From Phytophthora colocasiae (taxonomy: Eukaryota; Oomycota; Peronosporomycetes; Peronosporales; Peronosporaceae): a DNA stretch of 64,000 bases. The position numbers were made by a program, and so were the translations under genes. The notes beneath the pieces were generated by a model that had not been told where the DNA came from, searched no databases, and was given only the letters and a program-made list of their open reading frames with translations. This document shows, one piece after another, positions 49,073 to 62,067 of this stretch (the stretch's first letter is position 1; every line of letters starts with the position of its first letter). The stretch spans positions 1,860,001-1,924,000 of the forward strand of contig JAGKQI010000101.1 of assembly GCA_018806915.1 (NCBI GenBank), read 5' to 3'.

Positions 49073-49675
49073 ACTGCATGTGGGAATTCTGCGCCAGTAT
49101 GGCGCTTGCGCGCAAGGACCTATTGGAGCACATCGAGGTGAAGTCAGAGTCGGCGGAGCAACGGGATGATCCCAGGTGGAAAGCCGAGGATATGAAGGCT
49201 CTGGCTGTGCTCGTGAAAATGCTCTCACCTACGTACCAGTCCATGGTTAGAGAGTGCACGACGGCGAACGACGCGTGGGAGACGCTGAAGAACTTCTTCT
49301 CTAAGAAGAGTCTGCACAACCGAGTGCAACTCCGAAAGCAGTTACATGAGTTTTCGATGGAGAGCGGAGCAAACCTGATGGAGCACATGTTGAACTTTGA
49401 TGAACTTTGCCTGAAGCGTAGTGCTGCCGGCGACAACATGAATGAGGACGAGAAGATGGCTATTCTACTTGGCAGCCTCCCTTCTGAATACGATGCTATG
49501 GTACGCATCATTGAGACGCAGAGCGAGACGACACTACTGGATGCCAAGGAGATGCTCCGTCGCGAGTTTGAGACGTTGCAGAAGCGAGAGCAGAAAGAGA
49601 CAGCATTCAAGGCAACTGCACAACGTGGAGGTGGTCGTGGAGGCTACCGTGGACGTGGACGTGGACGCGGCCGTC
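49073..49675 (+). pseudogene. copia-2 gag, right part
   Basis: About 200 codons of copia Gag after element A: MWEFCASMALARKDLLEHI at the start, UBN2-type gag helices (WETLKNFFSKKSLHNRVQLR, NEDEKMAILLGSLPSEYDAM), then an RG-rich run (RGGYRGRGRGRGR). It joins in phase with 35347-35392. It is cut at 49675 by the inverted element B, so zinc knuckle, integrase and RT are missing. The long open frame seen across the junction is a chimera. Confidence 0.85.
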
Positions 49676-52600
49676 GGATCCCATCCGTGTACCAAATAGT
49701 GAGGGGTATCTCCCCGAACCCGATCGTGAGCCGTGTTAATAGCGAACGTCAATCTCTCCGCGTATTCATCCCAGTCCTTCTGATCGAGATCTTGAACATA
49801 CACCTTGATCGCCCTAGTCGCCGTTTGTACCATCCGTTCCGCAGTCCCATTGGCTTGTGGCCGGTAGGCCATCGTCTCCCGTTGTCGCTGCCCCAGGATC
49901 TTATTGAACGATCTGAAGAAGTCGGACATGAAACCCGGTTCTCGATCGTGCCTGATCATCTCGCTAGCACCAAATCTGCGGAACACGCATTCTTCATAGG
50001 ATTCGGCGACGGTCTGGGCTGATCGGGAGGAACCGGCCTTCGCGATCACATATCCCGTGAACAGATCTACCCAGATCAGTAGTTCGGTGTTGCCTTTGTT
50101 AGATCTGGGCAGGGAGGGTATGTGATCCATCGCTATGATCTGGAATGGGTATGTCGCTTGCAGATTCCCTGGCGACTCGCCCCGGATCGTGGGCCTCCCC
50201 TTTCCAGTCTCACAGTCTACACACTCGCCTACGTATCGCTGCACGCTCCGATATAATCCCCTCCAGTGGAAATGATCTCGGATCCGCTGGTAAGTGCGTC
50301 CGATCCCCTGATGTCCTCCCTCCAGAGTCGTATGGTAGTGGTGGAGGACATCGTGCTGTAGCGTCTCTGGAACTACGAGTCTCATCAGGCGGTCGCGATC
50401 ACCACTTGATCTCGGCCCTGGTGGGCAGTAAAACAGCAGATCCTGTTCATCTACCTCGTACTCGGAGGCGATCTTGGCGTAGGACCCAGATTCGGCTCGA
50501 GTAAGATCTGCGATCTGCCCAGCCAGGTACTTCTTTAGTCCGGCGATCCAGACCTCCTCGTCCTGGGCTCGCCTGATCCGATCCACCCGCATCTCCCGGA
50601 TCAGTTCCTCTCGCAGGACAGCGGCACCAGATCGCGCTCGGGCTGCACGCGTGGCCACTGCCGACACTTGCACAGCTCGATCTTCAACTCGAGGGATCAA
50701 CACTTCATCGAGCCGATTCAGGGTGATCAGATCGCACCGATCTGCCTCATCGTGGACCTCGATCCCGCTTCCTCGCTGCAGCGCGGCACTCACCAAGCTG
50801 TCTGCGCTCCCATTCCAGTCTCTTTTCACATGGACAAGCTCATGATCCCCCCAATTCCGTAAGTGATCCAGCACCTTCTGTTTCAGTAACGTCAATCCTG
50901 GCGCCTTGTAGTCGATCTCGCCCCGGACTTGTCGGATCACCAGGTTCGAGTCGCCACAAACGACCAAACGGCGGCGTTCTAACTGTGCAATCATGCTAAG
51001 ACCTAGCAAGAGTCCACGGTATTCCGCTTCATTGACAGTAAGGCTTTCAGCGTAATCCGATCTAGCCTTAATCACTTTCCACTCCGGCAAACTCCACACG
51101 ATCGCGCTGAAAGCGCCTCCTCCTCGTTTCACGCGTGCCGATCCGTCGAAACTTATTACCCATAGCTCCTCACCTGGGTCTACGGTGGGAATCGGCATCT
51201 GGATCTTACGTTTTGGTTCCTTCCGTGGCGCGATCGCGATCAGAGCTTCGTCGATCTCCGATCTAGGCGTTATATTAGCTGCGATCGCCCCCAGTATTTC
51301 ATCCTCTCCCTTCGTACACTTCGTGATCTCGAGTATCCATGGGGACAGAAGAGCAGACCATTGTCCCAGACGTCCTTGGAGGCCGGCAGACTTGAACAGC
51401 CAGGCAAGCGTGGAGTGTCGGGTTAGGACCTTGATCCGACGTCCCACCAACAGGGTGTAGTGTAGATCCAAGATCCGAAGTAGAGCCAACACCTCCTTTT
51501 CAACAACATTATAGTTCAGCTCGTTCGTCTTCAAGGTTCGGCTGGCAAACGCGACTGGGTGGTAGATCTGGTCGTGTTCCTGCATTAGTGTGGCGGAAAT
51601 CGCCCAGTCACTAGCATACACGATCACCACGGGCAACTTCGTTATGTCGAAGTGACGGAGGATCGGGGTCGACGCGATCTTGGCTTTCAAAGCGGTAAAC
51701 GCTCTGTATGCCCTACCCCACCTCTCGTCGCCAGTTTTTTGGCCCAGGTTGGCTTCAATCTCGCTCGAACAGGGGGGAAGACATCTCCCCCAAGTCAGGG
51801 TCCGGTGTACTATCGCTTCGTTGAGTCGAGATATCTAGTGATCCATCCCGATTCGACTTAATCGCGACGGATCCCGAGTGATCGGGACCATTCTATCCAT
51901 GGTCTTTCGTAGGTCTGGTCGCTTCTTCAGTTCCGCGAACTCTACTTCACGTAGTTCATACAGGACCGATGCATAGATCGCGTAATCCTCGATGAACCGA
52001 CTATAGTAGTTCAAACTTCCTAGGAACGATTGCATGGATCGGAGTGATCCGGGGAATGGTAGATCTGTCAGAGATTTCAAGTCCTTCGGGTTTGCCTCCA
52101 ACCCATCGATCGACACTTTGTGTCCGAGATATTCCACCTTATCCATGGCCCAGAAGCTCTTTGCCACACTGATCGAGAGATTCCATTTATCACAGGCCTC
52201 CAATAGGTCTTCCACCCGATCGCACATTTGATCCCATGATCCAGCCGTGATCAAGATATCGTCGATGTATGATCTCCGTCCTAGAACCGACGGGCGACCA
52301 GGATCCTCCGGGATTCCTGATTCAAACACATCTGCAGAGTCTTCCGTATTCCCTGACTGGGAGATCTTCAAAAATCCATATAGAGCGTTGTCCACAAGAC
52401 GTTGATAGATCTGAGGGGCGTTCTTCAGCCCGAACGGCATACGATTCCACTCGAAAAGGCCAAATGGAGTGATGAAGGCTGATATCGCGCGAGCTCGATC
52501 GGTCATCGATACGACCCAGAATCCACTCGCCATGTCTAATGAACAATACCACAGAACCTTGTCAAGATCTTCTAACAGGTCATTGATCAGAGGCATCGGG

Positions 52601-54738
52601 TAGATCATCAGCCTTGTGAGACCGTTCACCAGCCGATAATCGATACATAGTTGGATGTCTACGCCGTTCTTCTTGATGATCACCACGATCGGAGATGCCC
52701 ATGGCGAGGTCGATGGCCAGATGATCTTGGCAGCCAGGAGTCCTTTGATAAGATCCGATACTTTCTCGCGGAACTGTGGCGCCACCTTCCGGACTCGTTG
52801 TGCAATCGGCTTTGCATCACCCACATCGATATCGCATATAACACCCTTGGCCGCTGGAGGAAGTGCGTTTCCTTTCCCGATCAGGAGATGTCGCTTCTTC
52901 CAAATAATCTGTCGAAGTTTCTCGATCTCCTCCGGGGTAGCCGATCCCGGATTTCCTACTTGTAGATCTTCAATCCGGACTTCTTCAGTGGTGGAGATCT
53001 GGATTTCTGGTACTACCGCGAGATTGTCAACTAGATCTTCGGCCGAAAAATCGCCGCTTTCGTGTAAGTGGGTCCGATCGGCGTTCTCGATCCCTTCAAG
53101 AGATGTCGGATCCGGTTCATCCGTTGATAAATCACGCAGTCTATCGTCGTTGGCTGTCAAGATCGGGGTGTCTTTAACCATGGGGATGACATCGACGTCG
53201 GATACATGTTTGATCTCGATTTGAAAATCTGGTTTTTCTGTTTTTACCTCGATCTCTTCTTCGCATGCCCGATCTGTCCGATCTGGGGCCTGATCTGGCA
53301 AGCTCTCATTCGTCTCAGTCTCACCGCCCCCAGCTTCGCCACTCGGGGTCTTGTCGGAACTGATCATATTCGGTGGGGTATCCATGAGATCCTGTTTAGG
53401 TTCGAGGAATGCGACCTTGACTTCGGCCGCATCGGTTGGTGATCGAGGTTCCAATATCGATATTGGCGCAGGATCAGGATCGGTCTTGGTCGTCCCACCC
53501 CGGCGGAGTATGGAGCGCGGCGTAACGTAGGTTGGTCGCTCGACCGACGGTAAGGGGATCTCCACGGATTCCTGGGGTTCCGGTCTTGCGTCCACAGTCG
53601 CTTCTAGAGCTAGATTCTGCCACTCCATGTAGCGCCGGGATCCGACCGACACAAACCCGGGTGATCGGGGCACTTTTTCTTGATCCAGTACCATTCCGAC
53701 ATGTAATCTGTGATCCAATCGTAAAATATTCTCGCTCAAATTCGTGATCACTAAGTACCGAGTTCGACCGGGTCCATCTACCACAGTAGGTACCCATCGG
53801 TCGCCTCTGGTCACCCACAATTTCTCCGTCGCCGATAATTTCACTCTCGATGCGGTCTCTTCAGATCCCCCAACTGGGATATGTAGATCTTCCTCCAATT
53901 TTACCGATCTTACCTTCTCCCCATATAATCTCTTGCGACCACTAAGTGGGATCCCCACTTCATTAGGTAAGCACATCGATCCCTTCGCAAGATCCATCCG
54001 GACCCCAGACGGGATCATGAAATCCATACCCAGGATCGCATCTTGCCCGGATAGATCCCCGATCCAAATATCGAAAAAGTAGACCAAGTATCCCGCAAGC
54101 GTGATCTTGATCCTCGTTCTTCCCTCGGTGGTGTATACATTATCCCCGATCCCAACACACTCCTGTCTCTGACTAGTGTCAAAGTGGCACCCAACCTTAC
54201 GAGCAAAGGTGGTATCCAAGATGGATACCTCGGCGCCAGTGTCCAGGAGCAAGATCGCTCGTTCATGATTGATCTTGCCTGGGATCTTGGCTTGGCGGAA
54301 CCATTTTCCTGGTGCGTGGTACTTCCAATACCCCCTGGATTCTCCCTCCTTGAGATCCAAAGCCACTTCCGCACCAGATCGCGAGAACTCATCGATCCGG
54401 GGAAGACTCGCGATCTTAGCAGTATACGAATGCAACTTACATGTATTACCGCGCAGATCCGAATTCTCCCTATCTTGATCTCTCGATTTCTTGTTCACAT
54501 ATGCATAGATGCAGTATTCAGAACGCTCGGCTCGTACCGGTTTCCAAACCGGCGAGCGTCCTAGTTTAACATCTTCTCCACCTTCTCGGGGAACAACCCA
54601 GCGTGTCGAGTCGGATCGTACCACTTGCGGATCTGGTTGTAGAATTCCTCCATGGGGCATTCTCCAGCCTCGTGGATTTCCCCACAACCGCGGCAAGTAT
54701 ACAGACAGCGGTCCGTTGGGTGACCTCTTTTCCCGCAC
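49674..54738 (-). pseudogene. Element B Pol, truncated and frameshifted
   Basis: The first frame (54738-51835, with gag overlap) holds protease and RT and keeps the GFL residues that A lacks. A 1-base loss near 51860 shifts it to a stop (GMDH end). The second frame (51690-49674) holds both RNase H domains and the integrase zinc site and catalytic core as in A. Identity to A is very high throughout the enzymatic domains, lower in the acidic linker. It lacks the integrase C-terminus and chromodomain. Confidence 0.9.
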
Positions 54739-56870
54739 TTATCACAGGTTAGACGTCTCCAACAGTCCAGATCCGTATGCTTCCGGGACCCGCAGTGCGA
54801 ACAGCGGCTCCGATCATGATCCGGCGAGCCTCGACGATCCGAGATCCGGCTCCGATCCTGCGTATTCGCGTGAGATCGTGGTTGGTCCGCCTGGTGGGGG
54901 GCGCCCCCAGTACCAGTCGACTTGTCATCTGCCGCAGCGAGATAGATTCTCCGGAGGTCGCCTTCGGAGTCGGATCCATCCGATCCGGAGACTTCCTCGG
55001 ACTCCGAACTTGGATCGTGGGCTTGAATCGCGCGCACCACAGCTCGAGCGGGCGCTGTTGGAGCGCTAGCGGGTATCTTCTGTCGGTATTTCGAGCCGAA
55101 TGCGGACTTACGCTGTCTACTTTTCGCTCTTTCTCGCGCGCGAAGCACCTCCTCCAGATCCTCGACTTCCGTGAGCCGAAGCAAGGTTAGCCGATCGGCT
55201 AGCTCGGGATCACCCAATGTTTCGATATAATGATCGACGTGTTCCCGACGAGCCTTGGGGCTCCCATCCTTGATTTTGAGTTTAGCCCTCAGAGCGGCTA
55301 CGTTGAGCCGATAGAGGTAATCCAGAGGGGTCTCTTCGGATCGTTTGCGGGCATGGTAGTATTGCCATGCAACGGACATTCCTAGTCCGCATTATTGTGT
55401 TTGAAAACTGTCGAGCAAATCTGCCCAACAGGTCTTCGTGGTCCGACTCAGCTGGCGATACCAATTCTTAGCTGGGCCGATCATCAGGTCAGCGAACGTG
55501 AGGCATTTTTCTTCCTCCGTGGCTTGATCACGCTGAAACGCTGACTTGACTTTGCCGATCCAGGCACGTGCGCGATCTTCGTCCAGATCCTTACCAGCAA
55601 ATTCTTTCAAATCTGAGATCGCCGAGATGCGAACCCTTTGGATCACCGAGGACCCTCCTGGCCCGATGGCGGCCGAGGCCACAGCAGCTCGACTCGGTGT
55701 AGGTCGGCCGGTGTTTGGTATCCCCAAGTCATCGGGGTCGTATTCCCAGGAATCTGGATCCTGGGTTGCGACCGACTCCATGTCCACATCGGATGTTCCC
55801 CTGACCGGATTTCTCGGAACCAACTGACTTTGTTCCTTCAGGAACCGATCCATCGCCATCTGGAAGTATTGATCCAGCTTCTCGTCGGATCCGGGAGGTT
55901 TGGCTGTTGGAGTAACATGATCAGTTATTGCCTGTCGGCTCCTCACTTGGTCTAGCACTCTTGGCTCCAGTTTCACCTCCGTGGGTCGTTGGTCCTGTTT
56001 CTTGACTCGTGACTTCAGGAACTTAGCTCCGGAGGGGCCCAGCGACATGCGTGGTGGGTCTCTGGGGCTATCGGAGTCCGGTTCCGAGGTGGCTGACGCA
56101 TAGTGCGACGATCCGGTCTGGTAGCCTAACTCCGGCGTTCGTGATCGTTCGCCAACTAGGACCTTGAGAGCATCAAATAAGTCTTGAGTTGCGGTCTGAA
56201 TGGTTCGAAGTTCCATGTCGAATAAAGAGTTCGGATCGAACTCTCCCGTCACCAAACCCGCTTCTTGGAGTAGGTCTAGCAAGACCTTCACCGCCTTCAA
56301 GCGGTCGGTAGTGGTCAGGGGTCTCGACACTGGACCGGATAGCTCTCCGATCTGGGGAGCCTGTATGACCGTTAGGACGGGGTCCTGGAGCAGGATCTCA
56401 CCTAGGCCATCTCGATTGCATCGTTGGTGATCTTTGACTTTGACTTAACGACATCTTCGGATCCTGAGTCTGGGGCTTTCAGTTTCGCTCGGGTGTTTTT
56501 GATCTTCTTCTTCTTCGTCGATCTTGAGGCCGCCGTGGATTTGGTGAGCGGATTAAGTTTCGGTTCCACCGATTTCTTATCGCTCGTTTGCGGATCTCGA
56601 TTCTCATCTAGATCCGCGGTGGCCCCCGAAGGGGCCTTGGGAGGAATTCGAGGTTTTTCTTCGAGATCTGGATCGTGATCCCGATCTGCCTCGTGTCTGT
56701 CAGTAGAGATCCTCCCAGAACTCTGCTGATCTGTGGATCTTTCTGTTTTCAGCGGTGCCTCCGTCGATCCAACATTCGTAGGCACTTCTTCCCCTTGTTC
56801 TTCTTTTACCTTGACATCTTCTTGGGACTCACGGTGATATCCTCGGTTCGAATTCGGGCACGCGCACCAT
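54561..56870 (-). pseudogene. Element B Gag, with stop and frameshifts
   Basis: Same layout as A. The leader frame ends at 56402, the capsid part (56330-55392) ends at TAA where A has TAT (Tyr), and the nucleocapsid part (55379-54561) retains the residues after REHVDH that A has lost and all three zinc knuckles. A 5-base difference near 56850 shifts the start. The lesions are different from those in A, so the two copies decayed independently or come from different parents. Confidence 0.85.
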
Positions 56871-57147
56871 TGTGGTGGAGCGGATCTGCTAAAATCTGGT
56901 TAAGGCAGGTCTCGATCACCACTTGCGCCCAGACACCGACTAACGGAGGGGGTCCCCCGATGATCCGTGATCTAGCTGTGTGTAGTTTCACCTTGTGTAC
57001 CCGTCGGTAGGCGGGTTACGCTCTTCCAGGTGACTTCTGAAGATGTCTTGGGACGAGAAGAATGTCTTGAGTGACGCAGGGGTGGGAGATAGCGTGGGAA
57101 TACTTCACTCTATCTCAGAGGGGTTGATCCGGGTCACAGGCGAGTTC
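56871..57147 (-). repeat. Partial 5' LTR of element B
   Basis: 277 bases matching the inner end of the element A LTR, diverged by several substitutions and indels, cut by element C at AGTTC/TGTGGCG. Confidence 0.85.
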
Positions 57148-58538
57148 TGTGGCGAAGTGGGTGAACACTTTTGACCGCCCAGGGGGTTGCGTATAGCGTG
57201 CCGTCCAAAAGGAACAACCCAGACACTAAAAACTCCAAAAGAGAGTTAGTAGTCAGGTGTCCAGTTGGATTGAGTCAGCACCACCTTCCGGTGTCCAAAT
57301 GGGTGTCCGGAAAGTGGCTTGGCGTGTGACCTTGTGACTACCCTCGTAGGTGTCGTTTGTCTTCGAACGCGAGGAGTCTGCACCGAAAGTGTTATCTCCA
57401 AAAGATTGTAGAACTAGATCCGGAGGGAGAGTGCTAACCAAATAAACACTTCCCAAACGGTGGTTAATTAGTCCGAAAGTGGGTAAGCACTTATGGGCAA
57501 AGTACTTCCCCTCCAACAGTTAACCAAATATACAAGAGAGTTAAACCAAAATATACAACCGCTTCTTATTCTTTTCGGCCCTCGAGCGGTGGGCACTCCA
57601 AATGCCAGTACGACTAGAGCAAAGTCCGGAACACTGGCACAGTTCCGGGGCTCTTCAAATAGCGCACCACTTCCGATAGATTCACTAGGAATCTCCGGAA
57701 GAATAGAGTTCAATATATATGTCCCAAATACTATGTAGTATTTAAGAACACACACAACCAATACAGTCCAAACACACAAGCAGTCAAATCAATCAATTTT
57801 AGGGGTGACTACCACTAACCTCCCAAAACGCAGTTATAATATGAAATAATACCCGAAAGTATCAACTGGAATATGAAATGGAAGGGGTCACGCCCGGGAT
57901 ACGCCGCCCGGATCACCTTTCCAACTTGGTCTTACCCTGGCGGAGATTCACGCGGCGGTGACGCTTGTCGACGCGGCCTGACGCTTGTTCGGCTACACGT
58001 GAAGCCCTCTTCTCGAGGCTGGTCCACGGCTCCTCACAGTGTGTCTTGGGAACACCTTCCAAGACTTTGCACTTGCGCCCTTGGTGGCAAATTGAACTCT
58101 CTTTAATGTATAATAGCTAGCACTAGCTAAACATGCAAAAATATACTTGGTTTCACTATGTAGTAGGGGCGTCTCATCAGGAAGAGGCTTGCGTTTCAGT
58201 AGAATACCATAGAGTCAAAGAACACGGAAGAATTCCAGCTGGCTCCGGACACATCATCGTCGGTCGTCTTGGTCGGTCGGAAATATATGGCCTTGAGTAT
58301 ACCCGAGACTCAACCAGGATACTGGGTACAAACCAGACAGTCTCCGATAGTCAAACGTTAACCTCCACTTCGAACCTTCGACTTGATAATTTGGGTCTCG
58401 CATATACTCCAAAAATAGAACCCCTTGGTCATGGCGTTACCGAACAGACACTTGGTTTCGGTGTTCGAATCATCTGGAGTGCATCTTCCGGAGTATGTCA
58501 GGATCTTTTCAAGTCGTTTCCATCTTTTGGAGTCGGCA
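57148..58538 (-). repeat. 3' LTR of element C
   Basis: Plus-strand view begins TGTGGCGAAG inside the B LTR and ends GAGTCGGCA. The C-run after it (58540-58548) is the complement of a polypurine tract. Boundaries are inferred from the B interruption and this tract, since the second LTR is not in view. An open frame at 58133-58732 straddles the boundary and is not called. Confidence 0.7.
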
Positions 58539-58551
58539 ACCCCCCCCCAGG
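58539..58551 (-). other. Polypurine tract of element C
   Basis: ACCCCCCCCCAGG on the plus strand, i.e. CCTGGGGGGGGGT in element orientation, abutting the LTR. Confidence 0.55.
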
Positions 58552-58741
58552 CTTGCCCTTGTCCCTTGGCACCCACAATTGTGCCTTAACCCTGAAATCA
58601 TTTGGACCAGTAATATCGTCAATGCCGCTCTGGCTCTGGGAACCGGCAGTCCATAGAAAATTTGCAGAGTCACAGCTTCACAACCGTCCCTCTCATCATG
58701 AGCTCTCATTGAGCAATTTGCTTCCGAGGTGATAGGTCGCG

Positions 58742-61700
58742 ATGAGACGAAGCAAGACGAAGGCACCACGATCAAAGTCCAGTCGGTTATCCAGGAGAAG
58801 TCGTCCGCCAGTAAATCGGTCAAATTTCCACGCAAACTCCAATTCGGTTCTCCAACTAGCGGAGGTGGCGTCTTTTCTTCGCCCGGTCCCAACTCAGCCA
58901 ATCACTTCACGTCGAAAGATCCCAACAAGCTCACACGCTCACTTTGCGATATCGCAGCTGCTGAGCGCTCCAATGGAAGCTACCACGTCGTCACACATAT
59001 CTCCTACGGCCGTACCTGCTGCTCAAGCCGTCCCAGGGTCAAGTATCACCTCCACGCATGGTTCAAGCGTCGCTGGCAGTCAATCTGACATCCCTAAGCA
59101 GTCTTCGGGGGGGGGGATAATTTACATCCAGGAAGTGGAAAAGCGCAGGAAGGCGGAAGTAATGATGAACATCGCGATGAAAGCGCAGCAAGCGACATCT
59201 TGGGTCTCGGCAAAGTGCGCACAGCTCCCATAACATCGGTTGAAGCTTCCCGATTGAACGTATCAAGCCGACTCGGCCCGGGTGGTCCCAAGCAAACGCC
59301 TATCAGTCTCACCATAGCGGACTTCTGCTCTGCGAAGGACACTCGTCTGGTCGGGATTCCTGCAGTTGCGAATCATTTGGGGCGAAGTCGTTTCTTCCAA
59401 GATGGCTATGGTGGACTGGAAATGCTGGCACAAGTGGAGCGCCTCTCGACTTCGGAAAAGGCGATGTTATTCCAGTTCTTTGACGAGAGCGATGATTTGA
59501 ACGAACACATCCTGACTCCAAGATCCGATTCACTTCAAGGTCCTGAGCTGGAAACTTTGTTGGCCGATCTCTCTTTTCGTCGTCAGATGGCAAGCGTCCT
59601 GACCGAATTTGATCCTGAAAACTTCGCCCAACGTGTCTTCGGCACTGTATCCGCTCTACGTCGAGTCACTGAGAAGTTGAGCCGAGTCCAAGCAGAACTC
59701 GAGAGCTCCGAAGAATCCGTTCGAGATGCTAGTGGTCATCAGGATGTCTTAGACTCACTCAGGCGTGAATTCCAGTTGGATCTCGCTTCTCGCGATCAAC
59801 GTATCGCGAATCTGGAAGTTGAGAAAACGGAGATCATTCGAAACTTTCGTGAAGACACTTTGAAGTTGTTGCAGGAGCACGATCGCGCCAAGCGCGGGCA
59901 TCGCACCCAGATTGAAGATTTACGTCGCCAAGTGGAAATGGAAAAATCTCGTCGCCGGAGTTTGGAATCTCAACTAGCTCGGTCTGCCTTCAATCCGGTC
60001 GATTTGATGAACTTTCTTGGGGCAGAGAACCATACCCAAGTCCAGATGAATTGGGAACGTCTGTTAGGCCTTTTGAATCACTTCCGAGATGGAGATCCTG
60101 TGGATCCAACATGGCGCACAGTGATCACAGTGATGACCCCTGATGATTTTCGCCCTTCATTTCCGGCATACGTTCGAATGATTCGCCCGGACGACGATGG
60201 AGACTCTAAAGAATCCGATCCATCGCCACCGCCTCTCGTCGACCTTACTGGAAATGTTTCGTCTGAAAGTTCGGGCAAGTCATCATCCAAGAAACGGTCA
60301 CCTTCTGGAGGTTCATCATCAAAGTCAAAAGAGTCCACGAAATCTCGGAAAGCTCCACTCCACATGCAAAGTCGACCATCAGGCTGGGATAGTGATTCTC
60401 AATTGGATTGTCGTCCTGATGATGCTCAAGTTCTCTGGACGCAAGCTGAGGCACGTCAGTCTCTTTCTGACCATCCAGTCGCCTGGGAAGATCTTCGAAT
60501 GGATCTTCAAATGATGATGATCTCTGGTGTGAAATATCCTGGTGCTCGTGAATGGTTGGAAGAAGATCGTAGTGCACACGCGTTTCGAACTGGAGCCTCT
60601 CGTAGCCATGTTGGTCCGGATGATGTTCTGGAACAAGCTGGATGAAGTCTTCTGGACTAAGTACGTCCCGAGACGCTACTACAACTTGGCAGAATCGGTA
60701 TTGGAGCAACTTTTCATGGATGAACGAGAGCCGGAATACTGGGGCCCCATGGTTGAACACGAATGTGTTCTCGAGGAGATTCTCGGTCCAGATGACTCCA
60801 ATGAACAGCCGGATGACAAGTCTAAAGATGGTGATTTCAATCCGGATGAAAACGAGGAGCCAGATGATGATGATGAACCGTTTCCACCTCCATCACCTCC
60901 AACACGACACTCCGGTTACCGTCGACTCCGTCCGAGTGACTCATCTAGTTCGACTTCGACTGCAGGGAAGAAGCGACGGTCATCGGACTCCAAAAGTACA
61001 GTTCTCGCTCGTCGAGACTTTGAAAGTCTTACACCAGTGGAGAAGGAGATCATCGAAGTGCCGAGCTCGAGTGAATTCTCTTGGCGACATTACGGGATCC
61101 GAATGAAATGGAGTGATCCAGTTGGAGGCCATGCCAGACAGACTCCGGGTCTTCCTGACTATTCTCCGAATCGTTATGATGTGAAGATCCTGAAATCACG
61201 TTCGTGGAGTATGGAACGACAGTTGCAACGGCTTCTCTTGGATGCCCCTTGGAATGACGTGTACTCGCGACGTCCTCAGGAGTTATATTTTCACACTCGT
61301 GACGATTTGGATGAAGAAGCTCGGGATGCGCTATATGACTGGACCAATTTCGTCGCTGGTGATTCGAGGGCCTTCTGGCACACTTACCACTGGTTAACGC
61401 TTGACGGATCGCCATCTGCTCCATTGTCTATCCGGAAAGCTCAAGACAAACGGACCAATGTCCATTCGGTCTTCCGAAAAAGAGCTTTGGCACTACTCAC
61501 TTGAGTGAAGTCTCGTCTTCCGGACTCTATTTGGTTCGAGCCTGGTGTGTGGAACTTCCCAAACAAGTTATGTCACTGGATCTTGACGGACCCCGGTCAT
61601 CTCAACCCGTCTACCGGTCATCCATACACACTCGAAGAGCAGCTGAATCTGTTGGACAGGCAAGAACCTGGACGTGCGCAGTGGGTTTACTGCAGCACCG

Positions 61701-61798
61701 AAGAAGAACGAATTGCTCATGTTCCGGATGAACTTCGGGCCAAGCTGATCCCAGTCGAGCAGCGCATCCAGTTTTCCGATCTCTGGAGTGAAGACTAA
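58742..61798 (+). CDS. Antisense coiled-coil gene of element C (unknown)
   Basis: On the strand opposite pol, coding-like frames run in series. 58742-59233 is Ser/Pro/basic, with a G-run near 59107 that may hide an indel. 59200-60645 (481 codons) has a folded N-part, then about 120 residues of coiled coil (LSRVQAELESSEESV, ANLEVEKTEI, LRRQVEMEKSRRRSLE) and a Ser/Lys-rich tract. 60542-61504 overlaps it by 104 bases shifted +1 and holds acidic, Pro-rich and aromatic segments. After a single TGA at 61502 the same frame stays open to 61798 (PSTGHPYTLEEQLNLLD, then acidic end). Order of parts and the +1 overlap parallel element A. No known family. The gene would start about 200 bases from the 3' LTR and converge on pol. 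Confidence 0.55.
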
Positions 61799-62067
61799 GA
61801 TTGCGCCCAACTCCAGGTGAAAGTCACCTTCGACTCTGCATATTTCCACGTAACAATCACTTTTAACCATCCAAAGTACACTCATTTCATCTCGTAACAT
61901 CTCCAGTAGTCATCTCGTTAATTTCCTTTGAAGTCCCATGTAATCTCTCGAAACTCACCTCACGACAACTTCCATGATAATCATAATCCAATCGTAATCA
62001 AAACAAAATTCAATCGAAAACACACTTCCAATCGATCCACCCGGACATTCACATGACATGTGAACGT
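61799..62067. other. Gap between antisense gene and pol stop in element C
   Basis: A/T-rich with no frame; probably shared 3' UTR or termination zone of the two converging genes. Confidence 0.4.

Larger units (their letters stand above)
49674..57147 (-). mobile_element. Truncated inverted relative of element A (element B)
   Basis: On the minus strand: partial 5' LTR (57147-56871), gag and pol up to the integrase, where it stops at HGWDP. The integrase tail, chromodomain, antisense genes and 3' LTR are missing. The left junction falls on TCGGATCCC, which is present in element A, so a few bases of microhomology with the copia RG repeat (CCGTCGG) are possible. The right end is interrupted by element C inside the LTR. 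B forms a long imperfect inverted repeat with A. Confidence 0.9.

Noticed and set aside
49006..50022. 338-codon plus-strand frame
   Set aside because: A chimera: it starts in an LTR, passes through copia-2 gag and ends antisense to element B integrase.
58133..58732. 199-codon plus-strand frame
   Set aside because: It straddles the element C LTR boundary and polypurine tract. No recognisable protein and no promoter.
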